Below, one piece after another: positions 54,243 to 63,146 of a DNA stretch of 64,000 nucleotides (its first letter is position 1; every line of letters begins with the position of its first letter). The position numbers were made by a program, and so were the translations under genes. The notes beneath the pieces were generated by a model, which did not search any database, had not been told where the DNA came from, and saw nothing but the letters and a program-made list of their open reading frames with translations. The stretch is from Aliikangiella sp. G2MR2-5 (GTDB lineage: Bacteria > Pseudomonadota > Gammaproteobacteria > Enterobacterales > Kangiellaceae), in contig NZ_JADPQF010000002.1 of NCBI RefSeq assembly GCF_015687155.1, forward strand, positions 682,001 through 746,000, given 5' to 3'.

Positions 54243-56147
54243 ATGATTCGCTTAAAACAGCTTACCCTTTTTCAAGGCAATAAACAGCTTCTGGATAAAG
54301 TCGACTTAACGCTCTATCCCGATCAAAAGATCGGCATTGTCGGCAAGAATGGCTGTGGTAAATCAAGCCTGTTTCAACTGATCAAGAATGAGTTATCCCC
54401 CGAGCAGGGTGAGCTGGAGTTTCCCCCAAAGTGGCGAATCAGTTCGGCAAAACAGGAAACACCAGCAAGTGACCTGACTGCAGTAGATTATGTGTTATCC
54501 GGACACACAGAATATCATCAACTCACAAACCAACTAAAACAGGCAGAAGAAAAAGAAGATGGCCATCAAATAGCCGATATTCATAGTAAACTGGAAGCTA
54601 TTAATGGTTGGTCTTTACCTTCTCAGGCAGCAAAGCTATTAACCGGTTTAAGTTTTAGTGAAGATCAAATGGCTGCACCGGTTAAAGCGCTTTCTGGTGG
54701 CTGGCGAATGCGCTTAAATCTTGCACAGGCGCTTATTCAGCCCGCAGAAATCATGTTGCTTGATGAACCCACGAATCACCTGGATCTCGAAGCGGTACTC
54801 TGGCTGCAAAGCTTTCTAAAAAACTACGAGGGAATGTTGATGACTATTTCCCATGACAGGGATTTTCTGGATAGTTTCTCAACTCACATTCTGCACTTTG
54901 ATAATCAGAAAATTAATCAATACGTTGGCAATTACTCCAGTTTCGAGAAACAGAAACACGAACGAGAAGTTTTGCAACAAGCTCAATTTGAAAAGCAGCA
55001 AAAAGAAATCGAGCATCTGGAAAAATTTATTACCCGATTTAAAGCCAAAGCGAGTAAGGCGACCCAGGCACAAAGCCGAGTCAAGGCTCTGGAAAAAATG
55101 GACAAAGTCAGCGCAGTTCAAATCAGAACCAAGTTTGGCTTTGAGTTTGCGCCGATTAATAAAAACCTGACTGAATTAATTAACATCGAAGATACTTCAG
55201 TCGGCTATGGCGATGTCACTATTCTGTCCGATATAAAAATGCGCATTCTCGCCGGTCAACGGATAGGTTTACTCGGTAGAAACGGCGAAGGTAAATCGAC
55301 ACTGATTAAGCTGATCTGCTCAGAATTAAATCCACAAGCTGGCGAGGTCAATCGCAATAAACATTTTAACGCGGGTTATTTTGCTCAACACCAGGTGGAA
55401 CAGTTAAATCTTGATCAATCTCCAATCTGGCATATTCAATCTCTGGGCGAAAACATTAGTGAACAGGAAGCGAGAAATTTTCTTGGTGGTTTTGCTTTTC
55501 ATGGTGATAAAACACTGGATAAAGTTAAGGGATTTTCCGGAGGAGAAAAAGCAAGATTAGTATTAGCCATGATTACCTGGCAAAAACCCAACTTGCTTCT
55601 GCTTGATGAACCAACCAACCATTTTGATATTGAAATGCGCGAAGCGCTATCTTTGGCGCTACAGGACTTTGAAGGTGCGGTATTACTCGTTGCCCATGAC
55701 AAAAATCTAATGGAAAGTGTTGTTGATGAATTCTGGCTGGTTAATTCTGGCAAGGTAGAGCCCTTCACTGGTGACTTGACAGATTACCAAAAATGGTTGA
55801 ATGAAAATCGATGGTCAAGTGCGGCTAGAGAAGTCGCTGTCAACGATGAGAGGAAAGAAAACTCTGCGGTTTCTCGTAAAGAGCAAAAACGACTGGAAGC
55901 AGAGCTTCGCCAAAAGAAAGCGCCGCTCACCAAGAAGCTTAAAAGTATTGAAGAAAAAATGGCAAAATTGCAGCAAGAAAATGAAACGCTTGAGGCAGAA
56001 CTTGCTGATGCGACTATTTATCAGGAAGAAAATAAAACGAAACTAACTAACACCATGAATCGTTCGTCAGAAATAAAAGCAGAACTGGAAGTGTTGGAAG
56101 AAGAATGGATGGAAGTTACCGAGCAATTGGAAGAATTTGAAAGTTAA
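54243..56147 (+). CDS. yheS: ABC-F family ribosome-associated ATPase (YheS)
   Basis: 634 residues (E. coli YheS 637), two ABC ATPase domains and no membrane part. Walker A motifs are GKNGCGKSS (about 34) and GRNGEGKST (about 345), signatures LSGGWRM and FSGGEKAR, and Walker B MLLDEPTNH and LLLDEPTNH. The interdomain linker (about 230-300) is charged and helical (HLEKFITRFKAKASKATQAQSRV), and the C-terminal coiled coil is at about 545-634. ABC-F proteins act on the ribosomal E-site region to rescue stalled translation. yheV is 2.4 kb downstream, echoing the E. coli neighbourhood. Confidence 0.95.
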   Translation: MIRLKQLTLFQGNKQLLDKVDLTLYPDQKIGIVGKNGCGKSSLFQLIKNELSPEQGELEFPPKWRISSAKQETPASDLTAVDYVLSGHTEYHQLTNQLKQAEEKEDGHQIADIHSKLEAINGWSLPSQAAKLLTGLSFSEDQMAAPVKALSGGWRMRLNLAQALIQPAEIMLLDEPTNHLDLEAVLWLQSFLKNYEGMLMTISHDRDFLDSFSTHILHFDNQKINQYVGNYSSFEKQKHEREVLQQAQFEKQQKEIEHLEKFITRFKAKASKATQAQSRVKALEKMDKVSAVQIRTKFGFEFAPINKNLTELINIEDTSVGYGDVTILSDIKMRILAGQRIGLLGRNGEGKSTLIKLICSELNPQAGEVNRNKHFNAGYFAQHQVEQLNLDQSPIWHIQSLGENISEQEARNFLGGFAFHGDKTLDKVKGFSGGEKARLVLAMITWQKPNLLLLDEPTNHFDIEMREALSLALQDFEGAVLLVAHDKNLMESVVDEFWLVNSGKVEPFTGDLTDYQKWLNENRWSSAAREVAVNDERKENSAVSRKEQKRLEAELRQKKAPLTKKLKSIEEKMAKLQQENETLEAELADATIYQEENKTKLTNTMNRSSEIKAELEVLEEEWMEVTEQLEEFES

Positions 56148-56174
56148 TAATTTGCCTGAATAAACTTATGACAC

Positions 56175-56203
56175 AGCCCACTATTACCAAAAAATAATGG
56201 GCT
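56175..56203. terminator. Possible weak terminator between yheS and a metallopeptidase gene
   Basis: AGCCCA (56175-56180) pairs with TGGGCT (56198-56203), extended by four more pairs after one mismatch. It lies between the stops of two convergent genes. There is no T-run on the plus side, so the call is tentative. Confidence 0.4.
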
Positions 56204-56220
56204 AAGGCTCATCCTAACAA

Positions 56221-57213
56221 CTATCTTGTTGAATCAATCCATTTTTGGGGCTGAGGCACCCAGTCTCCCTCCCCAAAAACATTTTCTATAACATCCGCCA
56301 GACTTAAACCATAGTGTTTGTTCAACGCAGCCTCTCCAGCGTCATCATAATGAGCATCCGCAACAAATGCGTGAAAAGAATGCTGATTTCCTGCCAATGT
56401 CCGAGTGATTAACTGTGCAAGTTGATAACTTAGCAAGTTGGCTTCATCCACTCTGAAAAATGATTCTCCAGACCAAAATTCCTGGATTTCATCTTCCCCC
56501 CAGAAAGAAAGGTGCTTGTTATGCTTTTCTCTTGAAAGATGAAAAGGATTAATCCCCGTAATTGTAGACTCTATATTTACAGCAAGCCCTTCATTTAACC
56601 ATGTTGGTATCGGCAAATGAGAAACCAGAGCGTGCGTCAACTCATGAGCAGCAACAGCGGTTGCAGCGCTTTGTTCTATCAACGGAAATGCAAAATGTGG
56701 AATTAGATCATTAACAAATATTCCACCACTTTCCGCAAACTCACCTTCTTCTGGATAATAATATGCGATATATTCATAATAGCATTCAACGTCCGGAAAA
56801 ATAATTATTGGTATTCTACGATTATCCTCCAAATGCAAGTCGCCGAGTACCTTAGCTACTCTGAAATATATATTTTCCAAAGAGCGTAGAAAGTTAGAGA
56901 CATATCTTTCATCTTGTTGACTAATCAGATAAAAATGTTTCGAACGATAAGCAAAAAAATTATCGCCAAGCGACGATGTCATTTTACTAATCCAGCATGG
57001 TAAAAGCCTGTCAATAGTTGTTGAGTGTTCATTTTGGCTAGAAAATTTGGTCAGAGTCTCTAAATAGTAATCTCTATTTATACGTACAAAATTTTCTATA
57101 TCTAAAAACAATTTTGATAATTCGAAACCTTCACTTGAGACTCCACTATGGCCATCTAACTCCAGTCGTTGAAAGTGAGGTTTCTTTGCGCTTTTTTTGA
57201 AAAAACCAAACAT
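56221..57213 (-). CDS. Uncharacterised HExxH metallopeptidase-like protein
   Basis: 330 residues, no signal peptide, so probably cytoplasmic. The centre has the zinc motif H190-E-L-T-H194 (AAHELTHALVSHLPIPTWLNEGLA) with a likely third ligand, E208 in NEGL, 14 residues on, the gluzincin or peptidase MA layout. Upstream is a helical region with many aromatic residues. Nothing beyond the motif was recognised and no substrate can be proposed. It is the last of four closely spaced minus-strand genes (yheV, phosphoribosyltransferase, nucleosidase-like, this), 29 bases after the nucleosidase-like gene. Confidence 0.7.
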   Translation of the reverse strand: MFGFFKKSAKKPHFQRLELDGHSGVSSEGFELSKLFLDIENFVRINRDYYLETLTKFSSQNEHSTTIDRLLPCWISKMTSSLGDNFFAYRSKHFYLISQQDERYVSNFLRSLENIYFRVAKVLGDLHLEDNRRIPIIIFPDVECYYEYIAYYYPEEGEFAESGGIFVNDLIPHFAFPLIEQSAATAVAAHELTHALVSHLPIPTWLNEGLAVNIESTITGINPFHLSREKHNKHLSFWGEDEIQEFWSGESFFRVDEANLLSYQLAQLITRTLAGNQHSFHAFVADAHYDDAGEAALNKHYGLSLADVIENVFGEGDWVPQPQKWIDSTR

Positions 57214-57242
57214 AAAACTTCTAGTGCATTCCTTTTTATTGG

Positions 57243-57977
57243 CTAGGCAATATCCGCAACCGACTTATTCTGCAAATAATCAATCATTTCCAAAACCTTA
57301 TCGTGTAAAGACCTGGAAGCAATATTTAAATTATTTACAAACTCTTCTTCCGATTTATTATCTTCATCGAGTAAATTGGTGATCGACTTTAACGCCATCA
57401 TCGGAATATTGAAAAGCATCGCAACCCAGGCTATTCCGGCCGCTTCCATTTCTTTAGCTACCGCATCATGACTATCGATAATCAGCACATCTTTGTCGCT
57501 TTTCTCCAATGATGACCCTGTCGAAATAACACCACTTTTGATGTGCAGATTTTTAGCTAGTCGGCTGGCTTTTACCGCAGGATATTTACCTATCGCTGAT
57601 TGATCGAATCCAGGCAGAGGCACATGCCTGTCATGATAGATAAAGTGTTCTTCACTGACATAAATTGTCCCAATTTGTGCGCCACGCTTGGCGAAACCTC
57701 CAGCGGTTCCTGCGGAAATCAGCAGGTCAGGCTTTAACTGAGTAATGGCTTCATACGCCATTAAAGTGGCTGCTTCACTTCCAATATTATCTACCTGATG
57801 ACGTGAATCAATTCCACTAACCAAAAGTGAAACCAGTATCTCACCCACCTGCTTTTGAAAACAGCGCATCGGTAGTTGCTGGTGAATGGCATCTTGCTTT
57901 TCAACCATTTCCAGCGAATCGATAATGGGCTGTGCTTCCTGCTGCATTGCCATCAGTATGGATATTTTTTTAATCAT
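57243..57977 (-). CDS. MTA/SAH nucleosidase-like protein with Asp-to-Asn change at the active site
   Basis: 244 residues of the purine nucleoside phosphorylase-like fold. The family reaction cleaves 5'-methylthioadenosine and S-adenosylhomocysteine. Seen: E14 (AMQQEAQ), the GxxGG-type loop (ISAGTAGGF) and E178 (KEMEAAGIAW), equivalent to E. coli MtnN Glu12 and Glu174. The catalytic Asp (Asp197, motif ISD in E. coli; VTDLVDGD in the plant type) is Asn here: KSITNLLDED, N201, codon AAT at 57375-57377. The surrounding sequence is plant MTN-like. The change predicts loss or shift of activity unless another residue substitutes. It lies 27 bases after the phosphoribosyltransferase gene. Confidence 0.8.
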   Translation of the reverse strand: MIKKISILMAMQQEAQPIIDSLEMVEKQDAIHQQLPMRCFQKQVGEILVSLLVSGIDSRHQVDNIGSEAATLMAYEAITQLKPDLLISAGTAGGFAKRGAQIGTIYVSEEHFIYHDRHVPLPGFDQSAIGKYPAVKASRLAKNLHIKSGVISTGSSLEKSDKDVLIIDSHDAVAKEMEAAGIAWVAMLFNIPMMALKSITNLLDEDNKSEEEFVNNLNIASRSLHDKVLEMIDYLQNKSVADIA

Positions 57978-58004
57978 TCTAGGTTACTCGATTACTTTCT
58001 CGAA

Positions 58005-58571
58005 TTATTTCTCGATATCTTTCTCTGGATTGTAGATATAGATAGCATCAGTATTGCGCCAGTAATGATCGATATCCATACCACAGCCAAAAATATAATG
58101 ATCTGGCGTTGTCAGTTCACAATAGTCGGCACACATCCCTTCAACTGCTTTACGGTCATGCTCTTTCTCAATCAACACCGCTGTTTTAACGGATGCAGCC
58201 CCCATCTTTTCACAGGTTTCAACAATCGATTTTAAGGTATAGCCTTCATCCAGAATGTCATCCAGCAATACCACATGACGATCCTCGATGCTCGTTTGCG
58301 GCGTTGCTTTCCAGATCAGTTCACCGCCGCTGGTTTCGCCGCGATAACGAGTTGCATGGCAATAGTCAATTTCCGCCGGAATATCCAGAAGCGGTAATAG
58401 TTTTCCTGCAAAAATTAACCCGCCGTTCATTATCACCAAAAAGATCGGATTTTTGTCTTTATAGTCTTTGCTAATTGTTACAGCCATACTTTTTATGGCT
58501 TGCTCTACCGTATTTTTATCATGCAACAAAGTCGCATTTTTCTTAACCAGGTTAATTCGATCAATTTCCAT
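58005..58571 (-). CDS. hpt: Hypoxanthine-guanine phosphoribosyltransferase
   Basis: 188 residues from the ATG at 58571; a longer frame overlaps yheV. It converts hypoxanthine or guanine with PRPP to IMP or GMP. The PRPP loop is VVLLDDILDEGYTL (about 105-118), the N-terminal region has the flexible-loop segment (YCHATRYRGETSGGEL), and MNGGLIFAGKLL precedes it. It follows yheV after four bases, so the two are coupled. The neighbours, a nucleoside hydrolase-like gene and a phosphoribosyltransferase, suggest a purine salvage theme. Confidence 0.92.
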   Translation of the reverse strand: MEIDRINLVKKNATLLHDKNTVEQAIKSMAVTISKDYKDKNPIFLVIMNGGLIFAGKLLPLLDIPAEIDYCHATRYRGETSGGELIWKATPQTSIEDRHVVLLDDILDEGYTLKSIVETCEKMGAASVKTAVLIEKEHDRKAVEGMCADYCELTTPDHYIFGCGMDIDHYWRNTDAIYIYNPEKDIEK

Positions 58572-58575
58572 GATG

Positions 58576-58806
58576 CTATTCTTCAATTTGTTTAATGTTG
58601 ATAAGATTTTCCGGCTTGTGCTTTTGAGCTCCGGAAACTTTGCTTTGCTTAGATTCGTCTTTTTTCGTATCCCTTTGCTCAGCAGACTGGGTATAGCCAC
58701 AATCAACGCATTCGATGCTCTGATCTTTACTATCGATCAGCAGAGCGTCCTGCTCGTTACATTGCGGACATACTGCACCTGCGACAAAACGTTGGGTTGG
58801 CTTCAT
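58576..58806 (-). CDS. yheV: YheV-family zinc-ribbon protein
   Basis: 76 residues. Two CxxC pairs (AVCPQCNEQDA, ECVDCGYTQ) at about 13-16 and 33-36 form a treble zinc ribbon. The opening KPTQRFVAGAVCPQC is typical of YheV (DUF2387). A charged tail of Lys/Glu/Asp follows. In E. coli yheV lies by kefB and slyX near yheS; here it is near yheS but with other genes between. It starts a tight minus-strand group with a phosphoribosyltransferase. The function of YheV is not established. Confidence 0.93.
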   Translation of the reverse strand: MKPTQRFVAGAVCPQCNEQDALLIDSKDQSIECVDCGYTQSAEQRDTKKDESKQSKVSGAQKHKPENLINIKQIEE

Positions 58807-59011
58807 ATCAGTTATTCTCGAATTGCTAATCAGTTCATTTGAGAGTTGGTCTTTAAGAACAGGCTTATTCTACACCGCTATCGCGAGCTTCGCTAAATCT
58901 GTTTTCCGTCTCCGACCATTAATGGAGTCACCTCCCGTCCTCTCATCTACCCATAAGAAAGAGAAATTGTGTTAGATTAACGCTCAAATTTATCTAATCG
59001 GAATAAAAACA

Positions 59012-60328
59012 ATGATTAAATCTACTGCCGATTTTTTTAGCCGAGTTATGCAACGCTGGCTACCCGATGCATTTCTATTCGCAGTTATTCTTTCAATGGT
59101 GGTTTTTGTATGCGGTCTTCTTTTCCAGGAGCAGTCGCCAGTACAAATGGCCGAACATTGGGGCAATGGCTTCTGGAAGCTCCTAAGCTTTTCGATGCAA
59201 ATGGTTTTGATCCTGGTTTTCGGTCATGTACTTGCTATGAGCACGCCGGTACAGAAACTACTCGCCCAAGTCGCAAGCCTGGCAAAAACTCCTCCGGCAG
59301 CGGTTATTCTTGTGACTCTGGTATCTATCCTCGCAGCCTGGATCAATTGGGGCTTCGGCCTCGTGGTCGGTGCGCTGGTAGCGCGCGAAGTGGCTAACCG
59401 GGTTAATGGCATTCATTTTCCGCTACTTATAGCAGCTGCCTACAGTGGGTTTCTGGTCTGGCATGGAGGTTTATCCGGCTCGATCCCCTTAAAAATTGCT
59501 TCGGAAAATCAGGATTCTCTCAATGCATTACTTAACGGACAGGTTATATCGGTTTCAGAGACCATTTTTTCCGTTGAAAACTTGCTCATCGTTTTTGCAC
59601 TCGCCGCTTCCCTGCCCGTACTCAACCTGATGATGTTACCGAAAGATCGCATTCTGGAAGTGCAATACCGGGAAGAGTCACTGGAAGTGGTGAATCGCGA
59701 TGAGCTGACTCCGGCAGAAAAGCTGGAACATAGCCCAATAGTCACTCTGGCTCTGGCATCACTCGGTCTTATTTTTCTGATCAACTACTTTGTCGCCGGC
59801 AAAGGATTGAACCTCAATGTCATCAACCTTTGTCTGCTCACACTCGGTCTTATTCTTCACTGGACGCCTTTTAACTATCTAAGGGCCCTGAAAAATGCCA
59901 TTTCTGGAGCCAGCGGTATTATTCTTCAGTTCCCGATCTATGCGGGGCTTATGGGTATGATGGTTCAGTCGGGACTTGCAGATTCAATCAGCCAGTGGTT
60001 TGTACAGATTTCGACCAGAGAAACTTTTCCGCTGCTGACCTTTATCAGCGCCGGAATTGTTAACTTTTTTGTTCCTTCCGGCGGCGGCCAGTGGGCAGTA
60101 CAGGCGCCCATAGTCATTCCAGCAGCCAACGAACTGTCGGTTCCTCTAAAACATGCAGCAATGTCTGTTGCCTGGGGTGACGCCTGGACAAATATGATCC
60201 AACCTTTCTGGGCATTGCCACTACTCGGGATCGCGGGACTCAATATTCGCCAAATTATGGGCTTTTGCACCGTGATCTTTATCTGGAGCGGAATTTTAAT
60301 TGGTGGGCTAATTTTTATTCTTTTCTAA
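59012..60328 (+). CDS. atoE: Short-chain fatty acid transporter, AtoE family
   Basis: 438 residues, about eleven transmembrane helices. AtoE-type features include FSRVMQRWLPDAFLFAVILS at the start, the ILAAWINWGFGLVVGALVARE block, YSGFLVWHGGLSGSIPLKIA and the substrate-binding helix INFFVPSGGGQWAVQAP. It moves short-chain fatty acids such as acetoacetate or butyrate across the inner membrane in E. coli; the substrate here is inferred. Single gene, with its own upstream region. Confidence 0.93.
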   Translation: MIKSTADFFSRVMQRWLPDAFLFAVILSMVVFVCGLLFQEQSPVQMAEHWGNGFWKLLSFSMQMVLILVFGHVLAMSTPVQKLLAQVASLAKTPPAAVILVTLVSILAAWINWGFGLVVGALVAREVANRVNGIHFPLLIAAAYSGFLVWHGGLSGSIPLKIASENQDSLNALLNGQVISVSETIFSVENLLIVFALAASLPVLNLMMLPKDRILEVQYREESLEVVNRDELTPAEKLEHSPIVTLALASLGLIFLINYFVAGKGLNLNVINLCLLTLGLILHWTPFNYLRALKNAISGASGIILQFPIYAGLMGMMVQSGLADSISQWFVQISTRETFPLLTFISAGIVNFFVPSGGGQWAVQAPIVIPAANELSVPLKHAAMSVAWGDAWTNMIQPFWALPLLGIAGLNIRQIMGFCTVIFIWSGILIGGLIFILF

Positions 60329-60719
60329 TAAAAGTAACCAGTTGAGAGCTCCTGAAAACCTCAGGAGCCTGGGTGTTGGCTGCTTTTTATTGGCTTATTG
60401 TCTATTTAGCAATATTTTTCCTACTTTTCGGGATAAGAACTCAGATTTTCACATGTTTCTTAGATTATTTAGCCCCCAAATCATATAGAAGTTATCACTT
60501 TTTCCTATTAATATTTTTTCCACTCCCAACTAAAAGCAATATAAATAGTATTAAAAAACAAAAACATAATATGCCCCAGCAATTCTACCTGCCTACATAT
60601 TCCTTATACTTATAAGGCTTAATCCTGAATTTCTTAAAAAATTGGTACTTTTTCAATTTTTGACGTAAATCGACTTTGATATCATGGACTATGTAATTAG
60701 TTGATATTGAGGAATTGTT
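60329..60719. other. Gene-free AT-rich stretch between atoE and DUF3135
   Basis: About 391 bases, with no gene I can support. An 80-codon frame starting at GTG 60373 has no ribosome site and reads as low-complexity hydrophobic noise. An 8-bp hairpin (60348-60368) lies near its left end, and a -10-like region may precede the DUF3135 start. Nothing else was seen. Confidence 0.5.
60348..60368 (+). terminator. Possible terminator hairpin after atoE
   Basis: GCTCCTGA (60348-60355) pairs with TCAGGAGC (60361-60368) around AAACC, 20 bases past the atoE stop. The T-run (CTTTTTA) is about 15 bases beyond the stem, so termination is plausible but not classical. Confidence 0.5.
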
Positions 60720-61103
60720 GTGAGCAGTAAGCACGACAAAGCAAAAAATCTGGAGAGCTTTCATTGGCCGGAGTTTAATTTCACAGAGTGGATGACACTC
60801 AATGAAGAAGATCCGGAAGCTTTTGAGCAACGACGCCTCAAATGGATCAACCAAACTATCGAGGCAGCGCCAGAAGACTACCAGCAACGCTTAAGAGGGC
60901 TTATGTTTCAAGTTGACATGAAGCGAAAACAAGCGAAAAATCCATTGCAAGCCTGCATTTTGATTTCACAGATGATGTGGCAGAGCACTGCCGATCTTAA
61001 GGTTTTTTTAGAAGATCTTGGGTGCCTTATGCATAACCCGGAACTTCTGGAAAATCGCCGGAAAATTCAATCGGCTGAAATACTGGCCTTTCCGCAAAAT
61101 TAG
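60720..61103 (+). CDS. DUF3135 protein
   Basis: 127 residues starting at GTG 60720, supported by GAGGA six bases upstream. The family pattern is clear: FNFTEWMTLNEEDPEAFEQRRLKWINQTIEAAPEDYQQRLRGL, then QVDMKRKQAKNPLQACILISQMMW. These small soluble proteins are restricted to gammaproteobacteria and of unknown function. The gene lies between atoE and hemC, same strand, 142 bases before hemC. Confidence 0.88.
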   Translation: MSSKHDKAKNLESFHWPEFNFTEWMTLNEEDPEAFEQRRLKWINQTIEAAPEDYQQRLRGLMFQVDMKRKQAKNPLQACILISQMMWQSTADLKVFLEDLGCLMHNPELLENRRKIQSAEILAFPQN

Positions 61104-61245
61104 TTTTACCCACAAATAGCCTTGCACTACCCCCCCGATTCTTTTCGGAGCAAGTGCTATTTGATCCCAATCATTTCTTCCTTGCAATACCAGTGATACA
61201 CTTTGCAACCAACTGGATACCATTGATAAACAGGCCAACTAGAAT

Positions 61246-62172
61246 ATGTCCCGTACGCTACGCATTGCTACTCGAAAAAGCCCACTAGCTTTATGGCAGG
61301 CAGAATTTGTTAAAGCCGAGCTGGAAAAATTTCACCCTGATTTAACCGTCGAACTTGTTCCCATGTCCACTAAGGGCGACAAAATTCTTGATACTCCACT
61401 AGCAAAAATCGGGGGCAAAGGCCTTTTTGTCAAAGAGCTTGAAGTCGCCATGTTGGAAAACCGAGCCGATATTGCCGTTCACTCCATGAAAGATGTACCC
61501 ATGGAGTTTCCCGAAGGCTTGGGGCTGGAAGTAATTTGCGAGCGAGAAGATCCCAGAGATGCATTTGTATCTAATCAGTACCAGTCAATTGATGCGTTAC
61601 CGCAAGGTGCCGTGGTGGGGACTTCCAGCCTGCGTCGCCAGTGTCAATTAAAAGCCAGAAGGCCGGACCTGGTAATTAAAGATTTACGCGGCAATCTGGG
61701 CACAAGGCTTGGAAAGCTAGACGAAGGACAATTTGACGCTATCATTCTTGCTTCCGCAGGCTTAATTCGACTGGAAATGCCAGAAAGGATAGCTCAAAAA
61801 CTACCTGAAGACTTTTTACTGCCCGCCGGAGGCCAGGGAGCCGTGGGTATTGAATGTCGAACGGATGACGAGGAAACTAAGAAACTGCTTGCGCCACTGA
61901 ATCACGCAGAAACAGCTATTCGCGTGAAAGCAGAACGAGCGGTGAATAATCATTTGCAAGGTGGTTGTCAGGTACCAATTGGCGCTTTCGCAACTGTTTC
62001 AGATGGCCAGATCACTATTGATGCATTAGTCGGTGCACTCGATGGCGGAGAAATTATCCAGCGCCAAATCAAGGGCAATCTGGATGAGGCTGAATCTTTG
62101 GGCGTGAAGATTGCTAAACAGCTTCTTGATGCCGGAGCTGATAAGATCCTGGCAAAAATCGGTGCCCATTAG
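61246..62172 (+). CDS. hemC: Hydroxymethylbilane synthase (porphobilinogen deaminase)
   Basis: 308 residues (E. coli 313). It joins four porphobilinogens into hydroxymethylbilane. Start motif [19 protein letters not shown] residues in [27 protein letters not shown] and [36 protein letters not shown]; cofactor-binding C241 in [11 protein letters not shown] carrying the dipyrromethane. Cytoplasmic. hemD lies 221 bases downstream on the same strand, an unusually long gap for this pair, with an inverted repeat in it. Confidence 0.97.
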   Translation: MSRTLRIATRKSPLALWQAEFVKAELEKFHPDLTVELVPMSTKGDKILDTPLAKIGGKGLFVKELEVAMLENRADIAVHSMKDVPMEFPEGLGLEVICEREDPRDAFVSNQYQSIDALPQGAVVGTSSLRRQCQLKARRPDLVIKDLRGNLGTRLGKLDEGQFDAIILASAGLIRLEMPERIAQKLPEDFLLPAGGQGAVGIECRTDDEETKKLLAPLNHAETAIRVKAERAVNNHLQGGCQVPIGAFATVSDGQITIDALVGALDGGEIIQRQIKGNLDEAESLGVKIAKQLLDAGADKILAKIGAH

Positions 62173-62190
62173 CAAATGCAAAAATCTTCA

Positions 62191-62222
62191 ATTGGCAGCC
62201 TGGGCAAGGAAGCGCTGCCAAT
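62191..62222. repeat. 9-bp perfect inverted repeat between hemC and hemD
   Basis: ATTGGCAGC (62191-62199) and GCTGCCAAT (62214-62222) are exact reverse complements around a 14-base loop, 18 bases after the hemC stop. No T-run directly follows. It may end most hemC transcription or stabilise its 3' end. Confidence 0.55.
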
Positions 62223-62393
62223 AGCACTGCTAACTTCTGGTACCTGTTTTTTGGTGTTTAAGCTTTTGATGTTTAAAGGTAGTCCAATCACTAGCGACTT
62301 AGTGGGTTAGTCTCCTGTTTTGGTCGATCTAAGCGCTTTGTAATTTTTAAAATTTTGCTAAACTGTTGAACAAACACTTTATAGTCAGTTTGA

Positions 62394-63143
62394 ATGAACT
62401 CATTTTCTCTTGCGATAACACGTCCGGCAAACCAGGCTGACTCGCTCATAGCCGAGTTGAAAAAATTAAATGAAGACTTAAATATTCTGCATTTGCCCCT
62501 CATTGATATCTCTCCTGAAGCATTTGAGCTTCCACCGGAGAAGCCTGACAAGTTAATTTTTATCAGTGGCAATGCAGTTCACCATTTTGTGAAGTCTGAA
62601 AACGACTTTCTCCGACGAAACAGCAATCAGCTTCAACTTTTCGCCGTGGGAGAACATACGGCGGACAAGCTAAAACCCTACTTCAATGGCGTGGTTTCTT
62701 TCCCGCAACAGATGAATGCCGAAGGACTTCTTGCACTTCCCCAGCTAGAGTCAGTTTGCGGACAAAGCATCTGGCTTATTAAGGGAGTCGAGGGCCGCCC
62801 TATAATCGCCGAGTCACTACAACAAAAAGGCGCAGTTGTTCATTCAATCTCTGTTTATCGGCGCAGACTCCCGGACTTTGCCACTCAGAAGCAAATAAGA
62901 GAAGCAAACTACAATAACCAGTTAGTCTGGATGATAACCAGCGAGCAGGCGCTGAACCATCTGTTCCGCATTCTAGCCCTTTCAGACAACCCCAGCCACG
63001 CAACACCAGCAATTGTCAGTAGTGACCGATTAAAGCAGGCAGCACGCAATAAAGGCTTCACAATTATCGCGCAATCTGCGGGCGCTTCGGAATCACAACT
63101 GGTACAATGTGTAAAAAAGCTCCTCTCAAATCAGGAAAAGTAA
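62394..63143 (+). CDS. hemD: Uroporphyrinogen-III synthase
   Basis: 249 residues. It cyclises hydroxymethylbilane with inversion of ring D. The family diverges strongly, but the layout is recognisable: ITRPANQADSLIAELKKL near the start, FISGNAVHHFV, VGEHTADKL, IWLIKGVEGRPIIAESLQQKGAVVHSISVYRR, and WMITSEQALNHLF in the second lobe. The position after hemC and before hemX supports it. The start at ATG 62394 has no clear ribosome site; translation may be inefficient or use another signal. Confidence 0.93.
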   Translation: MNSFSLAITRPANQADSLIAELKKLNEDLNILHLPLIDISPEAFELPPEKPDKLIFISGNAVHHFVKSENDFLRRNSNQLQLFAVGEHTADKLKPYFNGVVSFPQQMNAEGLLALPQLESVCGQSIWLIKGVEGRPIIAESLQQKGAVVHSISVYRRRLPDFATQKQIREANYNNQLVWMITSEQALNHLFRILALSDNPSHATPAIVSSDRLKQAARNKGFTIIAQSAGASESQLVQCVKKLLSNQEK

Positions 63144-63146
63144 AAA

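Noticed and set aside
60373-60615. 80-codon hydrophobic frame after atoE
   Set aside because: GTG start without ribosome site, AT-rich low-complexity translation, and it overlaps no conserved pattern.
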